Shown here: in pieces, positions 1 to 5,366 of the stretch | How the letters are laid out: each line of letters opens with the position of its first letter | How positions within the stretch are numbered: the stretch's first letter is position 1 | NCBI GenBank assembly: GCA_964530225.1 | Contig: CAZHBA010000059.1 | Location: 1-8,465 of the forward strand | Origin: CAZHBA01 sp964530225 | GTDB taxonomy: Bacteria > Pseudomonadota > Alphaproteobacteria > UBA6615 | Direction: 5' to 3' | DNA length: 8,465 nt | Notes under the pieces: generated by a model | What the model was told of the DNA's origin: nothing | What the model saw: the letters and a program-made list of their open reading frames with translations, nothing else | Database searches by the model: none | Translations under genes and position numbers: made by a program

Positions 1-1008
1 ATGGGCAACGACCCGCTCGGCACCGCCGGCGATTTCACCACTGCGCCCGAGATAAGCCAGATATTCGGCGAATTGATCGGCCTGTGGTGCGCTAACTCAT
101 GGCTCGCCCTGGGAAGGCCCACACCATTTATCCTCGCCGAACTGGGTCCCGGGCGGGGTACCCTGATGGCCGATGTGCTACGCGCACTCGAAACCGTTCC
201 CGCCTGCCGTACAGCGGTCCAGGTCCATCTGATCGAAAACAGTCCTAGCATGCGTGAGCGGCAACGCCAGATCCTGCCCGCTATCGATGTAACCTGGCAC
301 GACGCCGTGGGTAGTTTGCCAATAACACCGGCTATTTTTATCGCCAACGAATTTTTCGATGCCCTGCCGGTTGAGCAGTTCGTACGCCAAAGCAATGGTT
401 GGCACCGGCGTCTGGTTGGCCTAGCCCCGGGCGGAACAAGTAATAAGCCAAGATTCGTATTCACGCATGCGCAATTTCCCCATCCGATGGAAGACCTCCC
501 GGTGGCAGCCAACATTCCTGCCGACGATGGAGCGATAATCGAGACCTCGCCAGTAGTCCAGCAGATCGCCGGAGAAATCGCCCGTCGAATCCGTTCGCTT
601 TCCGGCGCGGCGTTGATCGTCGACTACGGATACGCTGTGCCGTCTGTTGGCGATACACTGCAGGCGGTCCAACAACACGACTATGCCTCGATCCTGGAAC
701 AACCCGGCAAAGTCGATCTAACGGCCCACGTCGATTTCAGTGCGCTGGCGGATTCGGCGCGGTCAGCGGGCGCCACCTGCTGGGGCGCGATTACACAAGG
801 TGAGTTCCTGCGCCGGCTGGGCATCGAAACGCGGGCTAGCGCCTTGGCTGCCACTGCGGCACCCGAGCAAAAAACCGATATCGAAACCGCCCTCGAACGC
901 TTGATCGGCGGCGATCGAATGGGCACCTTGTTCAAGGTTTTGGCGATAGGCCCGCGCACGGCCAATCCGCCGGCCGGGTTCCTGCTCGAGGAGACCAAGT
1001 TAAACTGA
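1..1008 (+). CDS. MidA/NDUFAF7-type class I SAM-dependent methyltransferase, 5' partial
   Basis: This is a SAM-dependent methyltransferase of the COG1565 family. The mitochondrial relative NDUFAF7 methylates an arginine of complex I subunit NDUFS2; the bacterial substrate is not established. Visible signatures are GDFTTAPEISQIFGELIGLW near residues 11-30, the SAM-binding motif ELGPGRGTL at about residues 47-55, the family motif NEFFDALPVEQF at about 115-126, a VDYGY strand near 208, and DLTAHVDFSAL near 240. The ATG at base 1 is probably not the start: relatives carry roughly 35-45 further residues before the equivalent of DPLGTAGDF, and this Met aligns with an internal position (YYM.RDPLG in relatives). 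The gene is therefore cut by the window edge. Its TGA overlaps the ATG of pgeF by one base, so the two are probably co-transcribed and coupled. The family is secure; the cellular target is unknown. Confidence 0.9.
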   Translation: MGNDPLGTAGDFTTAPEISQIFGELIGLWCANSWLALGRPTPFILAELGPGRGTLMADVLRALETVPACRTAVQVHLIENSPSMRERQRQILPAIDVTWHDAVGSLPITPAIFIANEFFDALPVEQFVRQSNGWHRRLVGLAPGGTSNKPRFVFTHAQFPHPMEDLPVAANIPADDGAIIETSPVVQQIAGEIARRIRSLSGAALIVDYGYAVPSVGDTLQAVQQHDYASILEQPGKVDLTAHVDFSALADSARSAGATCWGAITQGEFLRRLGIETRASALAATAAPEQKTDIETALERLIGGDRMGTLFKVLAIGPRTANPPAGFLLEETKLN

Positions 1009-1781
1009 TGCGACTGACCGCCGATCTCCTTGCCGCAGCCAATAACGTTCGCCATGGTTTTTTTACCCGCCAGGGCGGCGCCAGCGAAGGTATTTACGCC
1101 TCGCTCAACTGCGGTCTCGGGTCAGACGACGACAAAGCCCATGTTCATGAAAACCGCCGCCGGGCGATGCGCGAAATTGGGCTCAGCGAAGACGCCCTGC
1201 GTACCGTCTACCAAATCCACTCGGCGAATGCCGTGACCATCGAAGACAACACAAAAAATACGGCCAGGGCCAAAGCTGACGCTCTAGTGAGCGCCCAGCC
1301 GGGAATCGCACTAGGAGTGTTGGCCGCCGATTGCGCGCCGGTGCTGCTGGCCGACCCCGAAAACGGAATTATTGGTGCTGCCCACTCTGGCTGGCGCGGT
1401 GCGGTGTCGGGGGTCATCGAAGCGACAGTCAAGGCGATGACCCACCTCGGCGCCGAACCAGGCCAGATCATCGCGGTTATCGGGCCCTGTATCGGCCAAG
1501 AGTCCTACGAAGTGAGCGCCGAGTTTCCGCAACCGTTTCAGGCACAGGACCCGGCCAACGACAGGTTCTTTGCCCCGGGCAGGCGAGACAGCCACTTGCA
1601 GTTCGACCTCGCCGGTTATGTCTTGTCGCGGCTGACCGCCGCCGGGGTCACGTCATCGAGCACCCTGGGTGCCGACACTTACGCCGATGAAGATTTGTTC
1701 AGCTATCGCCGGACATGCCACCGCGGCGAACCAGATTATGGCCGCAACCTGTCGACGATCGTCCTGGCCGAAGGGAGCTAG
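1008..1781 (+). CDS. pgeF: Peptidoglycan editing factor PgeF (YfiH / multicopper polyphenol oxidase family)
   Basis: The 257-residue product has the usual length for the YfiH/DUF152 family. In E. coli the member PgeF helps keep wrong amino acids out of the peptidoglycan stem peptide, and other members show purine nucleoside phosphorylase or adenosine deaminase activity. The three zinc/catalytic ligands are visible: His71 in YQIHS, Cys109 in AADCAP and His126 in AAHSGWRG. Other signatures are GFFTRQGGAS.G.Y.SLN (residues 17-34), IGPCIG, and DTYADEDLFSYRR near the C-terminus. The start is fixed by the ATG overlapping the upstream TGA (TGATG). A GAGGAG purine run at 988-993 lies 14 bases upstream, a long spacing that fits re-initiation from the methyltransferase. 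This methyltransferase-pgeF pairing is common in alphaproteobacteria. No unusual residues were seen. Confidence 0.93.
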   Translation: MRLTADLLAAANNVRHGFFTRQGGASEGIYASLNCGLGSDDDKAHVHENRRRAMREIGLSEDALRTVYQIHSANAVTIEDNTKNTARAKADALVSAQPGIALGVLAADCAPVLLADPENGIIGAAHSGWRGAVSGVIEATVKAMTHLGAEPGQIIAVIGPCIGQESYEVSAEFPQPFQAQDPANDRFFAPGRRDSHLQFDLAGYVLSRLTAAGVTSSSTLGADTYADEDLFSYRRTCHRGEPDYGRNLSTIVLAEGS

Positions 1782-1785
1782 ATGG

Positions 1786-1851
1786 ATGCCCTATTTCATC
1801 AATCTAATACTTTTGAGCCTCGTCGCGACGCTATTCAGCTGTGCGCTTTAG
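1786..1851 (+). CDS. Candidate 21-codon hydrophobic minicistron before the lipoprotein gene
   Basis: An ATG at 1786 follows a good Shine-Dalgarno run (AGGGAG, 1772-1777, 8-base spacing) and opens a 21-codon frame ending in TAG at 1849-1851. The peptide reads MPYFINLILLSLVATLFSCA plus Leu: a hydrophobic stretch ending in the lipobox-like LFSC. Its end overlaps the GTG start of the downstream lipoprotein by 11 bases in a different frame. The downstream gene has no visible ribosome binding site of its own. I infer that the minicistron may deliver ribosomes to that GTG, or that it is a relic of an older N-terminus. It is too short to identify by homology and could be chance. Confidence 0.3.
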   Translation: MPYFINLILLSLVATLFSCAL

Positions 1852-2680
1852 CCTAATCATCGCGCTTGCCGTACTGGTCGCCTGCCAGCCGGTACCAAAG
1901 CCATTTAGCCGCGGCGCTGCACCGACCAGTGATCTCCTGAAGCTTGCCGATGCTCAAGGCATTACGGTGTTGCCGGTAACGGACAGCGATGGCAAACCGT
2001 TGGAGCAACTGACCAACCGCATGGTGCAAGCACTACACGCGCGCAACGTTCCTGCCACCTATGGCGGTAATTCCCGGTCGAGCTACCTCTTGCTGGGAAG
2101 CCTCAGAACACCCCCGACCGCGCCGGTGTTGATCTGGACCCTGCATACCCAGCAAGGCAACGAGGTCGGGAAGGTCGTTCAGCCGCTGGATAGTGTAGTG
2201 GGGACACCACCTAAATTCGCAAATTCCGCAACTTTCCAACGCTCCGCGACGGCACTGGCCGCGCTGATACAGGACGACCTACCAAACGAAAATATAGTGC
2301 CGCCGGTTCACGTTAGCGAGGTCGCCGGCGCGCCGGGTGACGGTAATTCGCGCCTGCGTGCCGCGATGGAGCAATTGCTTCCCCGCACCGGCCTCGAATT
2401 AGCACCCCGGGCAAATACGGACAGCCTTGTCGTCACCGGCGTGGTGGCCCTCAATTCGCCCCGTGGCGGCGAGCAAACCGTTGAAATCACGTGGACGGTA
2501 CGCGATCCCTTTGGCATCGAAGTTGGAACCATTGCCCAGGCTCAACCGGTTACATTAGGCAGACTCGATTCGAACTGGGGCTTGGTCGCTAACGAAGCGG
2601 CCCTGGCTGGCGCAGTCTCTATCGCCGAGATGGTCCACCAAATCGACTGGAGCCAAGGCTTCCAACCGCCGCCTGGGTAA
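1841..2680 (+). CDS. Predicted outer-membrane lipoprotein with internal duplication, function unknown
   Basis: I do not recognise this 279-residue protein as a named family. The N-terminus MRFSLIIALAVLVACQP is a short lipoprotein signal: Arg2, a hydrophobic core, and lipobox LVAC with the lipidated Cys at residue 15. Gln at the next position fits outer-membrane sorting. The mature part appears to hold two related modules, about residues 41-146 and 152-267. Each has a VLPV/VPPV strand, a DGKP or APGDG turn, a helix (NRMVQAL / RAAMEQLL), a SYLLLGSL / SLVVTGVV strand, an I-W-T strand, a G-x-EVG turn and a final Ala-rich helix. GTG 1841 is the only start codon after the frame's upstream TGA at 1814-1816. 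No Shine-Dalgarno is visible, so translation may depend on the overlapping upstream minicistron. The gene lies 59 bases after pgeF and probably belongs to the same operon; an envelope role is inferred from the signal peptide. Confidence 0.75.
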   Translation: MRFSLIIALAVLVACQPVPKPFSRGAAPTSDLLKLADAQGITVLPVTDSDGKPLEQLTNRMVQALHARNVPATYGGNSRSSYLLLGSLRTPPTAPVLIWTLHTQQGNEVGKVVQPLDSVVGTPPKFANSATFQRSATALAALIQDDLPNENIVPPVHVSEVAGAPGDGNSRLRAAMEQLLPRTGLELAPRANTDSLVVTGVVALNSPRGGEQTVEITWTVRDPFGIEVGTIAQAQPVTLGRLDSNWGLVANEAALAGAVSIAEMVHQIDWSQGFQPPPG

Positions 2681-2796
2681 TAGTTAATCGGCTGAAATTT
2701 CTGGTCGTTATCTGGTTTACACACCGGAGGGGTGTTGATAGTTTTCGGCCCGCAAGGTCCAGCTAGAATCGCTGCTGGATTTGGGGTTTATCTAGT

Positions 2797-2824
2797 TTGA
2801 CCGGTGGCGCCTGTTCCGAAAAAT
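2797..2824 (+). promoter_or_regulatory. Possible promoter of prs
   Basis: In the 176-base gap before prs, TTGACC (2797-2802) is followed after 16 bases by AAAAAT (2819-2824), a plausible but imperfect -35/-10 pair. It would put the transcription start near 2831, about 25 bases before the ATG. TTGAC-type -35 boxes are typical of alphaproteobacterial housekeeping promoters, but the -10 matches the consensus at only four of six bases. Confidence 0.3.
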
Positions 2825-2832
2825 GAGGCGCC
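2806..2832 (+). repeat. GGCGCC inverted repeat overlapping the possible prs promoter
   Basis: GGCGCCT (2806-2812) and AGGCGCC (2826-2832) are perfect 7-base inverted copies separated by 13 bases. The arms flank the candidate -10 box and end 24 bases before the prs start codon. This could be an operator or an mRNA stem-loop if transcription starts further upstream. No U-run follows, so it is not an intrinsic terminator. Confidence 0.4.
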
Positions 2833-2856
2833 GTCCAACTTTCCGGGGACCGGCCG

Positions 2857-3789
2857 ATGAAGGTGCTGGCGTGCAACAGCAATCGCCCGTTGGCCGAAGC
2901 TATTTCAGCTTATTTGGATATTGAACTGACCAAGGCGTCGATCCGGCGATTTTCGGACATGGAGGTCTTTGTCGAGATTCTCGAGAATGTGCGCGGTGAG
3001 GATGTGTTCGTCGTGCAATCGACCTCGTATCCAGCCAACGATAATTTGATGGAATTGCTGGTTACCCTCGATGCACTGCGGCGCGGTTCGGCGCGCCGGG
3101 TAACCGCGGTTGTTCCCTATTTCGGCTCTGCCCGCCCAGACCGCAAAACCGGGCCGCGCACGCCGATTTCGGCCAAACTCGTGGCCAACCTGATCACCAA
3201 TGCCGGCGCCGACCGGGTTCTCACATTCGACCTGCATGCCGGGCAGATTCAGGGGTTTTTCGACATTCCGGTCGATAATTTGTTCGCCGGGCCTTTATTT
3301 TCCGACGATATCCGCAAAACCTACAATGGCGCGGAACTCGTGGTTGTATCGCCCGATGTGGGTGGTGTGGTGCGGGCCAGGGCGCTCGCCAAGAGGCTTG
3401 ACGCCGACCTGGCGATCATCGATAAGCGCCGCGAACAAGCGGGCGTTTCCGAGGTTATGCACATTATCGGCGACGTCCAAGACCGCCACTGCATCATGGT
3501 CGACGATATCTGCGATAGCGCAGGAACGTTATGTAATGCCGCAGTGGCATTAAAGAACGATGGCGCGAAATCGGTCGATGCCTATGTAACCCACGGCGTT
3601 TTGTCCGGGGGCGCTGTCGGGCGGGTTGCCGCATCGCCATTGGAGCGCCTGGTAATGACAGACTCGATCCAGGCGACCGAAGCGGTGCGTGTGGCAAGCA
3701 GTATTCGCCAGCTTACCGTCGCGCCCCTTTTTGGCGAGGCCATTAACCGGATCAGCCAGGAGGCTTCGGTATCGAGTTTGTTTGATTAA
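2857..3789 (+). CDS. prs: Ribose-phosphate pyrophosphokinase (PRPP synthetase)
   Basis: This cytosolic enzyme transfers pyrophosphate from ATP to ribose 5-phosphate, making PRPP for purine, pyrimidine, histidine, tryptophan and NAD synthesis. At 310 residues it has the normal class I length. Visible landmarks are FSDMEVFVEI (32-41), the ATP loop PYFGSARPDRKTGPRTPIS (87-105), catalytic-region DLHAGQIQGFFDIP with His127, the flexible loop DKRRE (189-193) with Lys190, and the PRPP loop VDDICDSAGTL (215-225). The ATP loop departs from the family: relatives have YARQDRK where this has SARPDRK, so the Arg-Gln pair that contacts ATP is Arg-Pro here. The PRPP loop also has Asp-Ser instead of the usual Asp-Thr. 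The reading frame is otherwise intact. A GGGGA run at 2845-2849, 7 bases before the ATG, serves as the likely ribosome binding site. Confidence 0.96.
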   Translation: MKVLACNSNRPLAEAISAYLDIELTKASIRRFSDMEVFVEILENVRGEDVFVVQSTSYPANDNLMELLVTLDALRRGSARRVTAVVPYFGSARPDRKTGPRTPISAKLVANLITNAGADRVLTFDLHAGQIQGFFDIPVDNLFAGPLFSDDIRKTYNGAELVVVSPDVGGVVRARALAKRLDADLAIIDKRREQAGVSEVMHIIGDVQDRHCIMVDDICDSAGTLCNAAVALKNDGAKSVDAYVTHGVLSGGAVGRVAASPLERLVMTDSIQATEAVRVASSIRQLTVAPLFGEAINRISQEASVSSLFD

Positions 3790-3819
3790 ATTCGCGGGGC
3801 GTTTTAGCCCTGCGGAATT
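3789..3819 (+). terminator. Stem-loop directly after the prs stop codon
   Basis: Bases 3789-3800 can pair with 3807-3819: twelve base pairs including one G-T, with a single bulged G and a six-base GTTTTA loop. The hairpin starts within the prs stop codon. No T-run follows it, so it is not a classic intrinsic terminator. It could be a transcript 3' end or processing barrier separating prs from rplY. Confidence 0.4.
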
Positions 3820-3865
3820 CATGGACTGGCGCTAGCACCCTTGGAGGCAAGGCCAGACCAACCCA

Positions 3866-3898
3866 TCGGTAGACAAAGGCTTGATTGCTGTCTGCCGA
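3866..3898 (+). promoter_or_regulatory. Leader stem-loop upstream of the rplY ribosome binding site
   Basis: TCGGTAGACA (3866-3875) pairs with TGTCTGCCGA (3889-3898): ten continuous pairs, one of them G-T, enclosing a 13-base loop. The stem ends four bases before the GGAG Shine-Dalgarno of rplY. A smaller CCTTG-GAGG-CAAGG hairpin lies at 3839-3852. L25 is known to repress its own translation in E. coli and relatives, so this is a reasonable candidate regulatory structure; that link is inference. Confidence 0.45.
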
Positions 3899-3902
3899 AA
3901 AC

Positions 3903-3906
3903 GGAG
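3903..3906 (+). promoter_or_regulatory. Shine-Dalgarno GGAG fixing the rplY start
   Basis: GGAG lies seven bases before ATG 3914. It selects that ATG over the in-frame TTG at 3881, which has no ribosome binding site and would start inside the leader stem-loop. Confidence 0.75.
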
Positions 3907-3913
3907 ACTTAAA

Positions 3914-4606
3914 ATGGCAGAGACCAACACTTTTAGCGCTGAAGCGCGTACGCAGGTCGGCAAAGGGGCCGCCCGCGCTGCACGCCGCGCTGGAGCGGTT
4001 CCCGCGGTCGTCTACGGCGCCAACAAAGACCCAATGCCCATTACAATCAACCCGATGGCGTTGCGTGCCGAAATAAGCAAGCCGGATTTTTTTGCCACCC
4101 TCTACGACATCGAGTGTAACGGCGAGAAGGAACGGGTGCTGTGTCGAGATTTGCAGCTCCACCCGGTAACCGATGTGCCGATGCACGCCGACTTTTTGCG
4201 GGTCACCGAATCCACACAGATCAACGTCGATATCGCAGTACTGTTCGAAAATGAAGAAGAGAGCCCCGGTCTCAAAGGCGGCGGTGTATTGAACATTGTC
4301 CGTCATTCGATCGAGGTATTTTGCCGCGCCGGCACAATTCCGGATTCGTTCGTTATCGATCTGACCGGCCGCGAAGTGGGCGACAGTATCCATATTTCAG
4401 ATGTTAGTCTGCCCGACGGCGTGCGTCCGACAATCGACGACCGCGACTTCACCATCGCGACCATCGCCGCGCCAACTCTTATGCCGGTCGAAGAAGAGCT
4501 CGAAGATGGCGAGGGTGGCGAAGATGGCGAAGGCGGCGTAGAAGGCGTCGAGGGCGCGGAAGGCACCGAGAGCGAAGAGAACGGCGGCGACAGCGAGGGC
4601 GAGTAA
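3914..4606 (+). CDS. rplY: 50S ribosomal protein L25 (CTC/TL5 long form)
   Basis: This 230-residue protein is a long-form L25 that binds 5S rRNA in the large ribosomal subunit. The N-terminal L25 domain (about residues 5-95) shows R.QVGKGAARAARRAGAVPAVVYG and DLQLHPVTDVPMHADFLRV. The CTC-type C-terminal domain (about 100-190) includes the GGGVLN turn and the GDSIHISDVSLPDGV segment. Residues 193-230 form a very acidic Glu/Gly/Asp tail built from imperfect GEGGE/VEG units; such tails are common in alphaproteobacterial L25 and are expected to be disordered. I chose ATG 3914, giving MAETNTFSAEART, because of the GGAG seven bases upstream; the longer TTG form would add 11 residues without family support. 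The 124-base leader after prs carries two stem-loops, so expression may be set separately from prs. pth follows after 26 bases. Confidence 0.94.
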   Translation: MAETNTFSAEARTQVGKGAARAARRAGAVPAVVYGANKDPMPITINPMALRAEISKPDFFATLYDIECNGEKERVLCRDLQLHPVTDVPMHADFLRVTESTQINVDIAVLFENEEESPGLKGGGVLNIVRHSIEVFCRAGTIPDSFVIDLTGREVGDSIHISDVSLPDGVRPTIDDRDFTIATIAAPTLMPVEEELEDGEGGEDGEGGVEGVEGAEGTESEENGGDSEGE

Positions 4607-4619
4607 TCGTCCCGCCACC

Positions 4620-4623
4620 GGAG
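4620..4623 (+). promoter_or_regulatory. Shine-Dalgarno GGAG deciding the pth start
   Basis: GGAG is nine bases from ATG 4633 but only three bases from ATG 4627. The spacing favours 4633, which also yields the family's usual N-terminus MRLLVGLGNPG. Confidence 0.6.
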
Positions 4624-4632
4624 TTAATGGAC

Positions 4633-5361
4633 ATGCGTTTGCTGGTCGGGCTCGGCAATCCCGGGCCGAAACACCGCGACAATCGCCATAGTATTGGGTT
4701 TATGGCGGCGGACGAGATTGTCCACCGCTACAATTTGTCAGAGCCACGCTCGCGTTTCCAGTCCGAATCGTTCGAAGGCACGATCGACGGCGAAAAAGTA
4801 CTGTTGCTCAAGCCGACGACGTTTATGAACGAATCTGGCCGGGCAGTCGGCGAAGCGGCGCGTTTCTTCAAAGTGCCGCCCGAGGACATCCTCGTCCTGC
4901 ATGACGAAATTGACTTGGCCGCTGGCAAGGTACGCGTAAAACGTGGCGGTGGACACGCCGGCCACAATGGACTGCGCAGTATCGTCGACCATTTGGGTTC
5001 ACGCGATTTCGTCCGTGTGCGCTTAGGCGTCGGCCATCCCGGCGACAAAGAAAAAGTGCTTGGCCATGTGCTCGGCAACTTTTCCAAGGACGATAGTAAG
5101 TGGGTCGAAGCGGAACTCAATGCGCTCGCCAGCGCGCTGCCAGCGCTGTTCGACGGGCGCGATAGCGATTTTATGAGCCAGGTCACCATGGCGGTACATC
5201 AGGCGACCGGCAAAGGCCGCAAAACGCAAGCCAAACCCGACACTGAAACCGCTGCGGAAAAACAGCAGCCGAACGAAAGTCAGGCTGGCCCGGCCCCGGT
5301 GCCAGAGACGTTCATCGGCGCAGCACTCAACCGCGCGCTCTCCAAGATCCGCGGCGATTAG
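4633..5361 (+). CDS. pth: Peptidyl-tRNA hydrolase
   Basis: Pth cleaves the ester bond of peptidyl-tRNAs that drop off the ribosome, recycling tRNA. With ATG 4633 the product is 242 residues; an alternative ATG at 4627 adds only Met-Asp and has poor ribosome binding site spacing. Catalytic and binding residues are all present: Asn9 (GLGNPG), His19 (NRHSIGF), Asn66 (TTFMNESG), Asp91 (LHDEIDL) and Asn112 (GHAGHNGL), matching E. coli Asn10, His20, Asn68, Asp93 and Asn114. Two nearby positions differ from the usual pattern GNPG..Y..NRHN.GF: Tyr is His14 and the Asn after the catalytic His is Ser20. The core ends near residue 187. A 55-residue tail rich in Lys, Gln, Pro and Ala follows, ending in a possible helix (FIGAALNRALSKIRGD); long tails occur in other alphaproteobacterial Pth proteins. 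It sits between rplY and ychF, five bases before the latter. Confidence 0.95.
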   Translation: MRLLVGLGNPGPKHRDNRHSIGFMAADEIVHRYNLSEPRSRFQSESFEGTIDGEKVLLLKPTTFMNESGRAVGEAARFFKVPPEDILVLHDEIDLAAGKVRVKRGGGHAGHNGLRSIVDHLGSRDFVRVRLGVGHPGDKEKVLGHVLGNFSKDDSKWVEAELNALASALPALFDGRDSDFMSQVTMAVHQATGKGRKTQAKPDTETAAEKQQPNESQAGPAPVPETFIGAALNRALSKIRGD

Positions 5362-5366
5362 ATAGT

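Noticed and set aside
1782..1856. Alternative 24-codon frame starting at the ATG directly after the pgeF stop
   Set aside because: It shares the Shine-Dalgarno region but has only four-base spacing and encodes a featureless peptide; the ATG at 1786 is better placed.
2721..2735. ACACC-GGAGG-GGTGT hairpin after the lipoprotein gene as a terminator
   Set aside because: The stem is only five pairs and the following T-run (TTTT) starts several bases away; too weak to call.
2681..2856. Small gene, tRNA or riboswitch in the gap before prs
   Set aside because: No cloverleaf, no open frame with a ribosome binding site and no recognised riboswitch core; only the candidate promoter and inverted repeat stand out.
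3881..3913. TTG start extending L25 by 11 residues
   Set aside because: It has no ribosome binding site, lies inside the leader stem-loop, and relatives start at the equivalent of MAE.
3752..4393. Long minus-strand open frame of 213 codons opposite rplY
   Set aside because: It overlaps the well-supported rplY and the end of prs, has no recognisable domain, and its length follows from the base composition of the opposite strand.
4627..4632. Upstream ATG for pth
   Set aside because: It is only three bases from GGAG and adds just Met-Asp before the family's normal start.
4728..5189. Minus-strand open frame of 153 codons opposite pth
   Set aside because: Ser/Pro-rich shadow of a conserved gene with no family resemblance.
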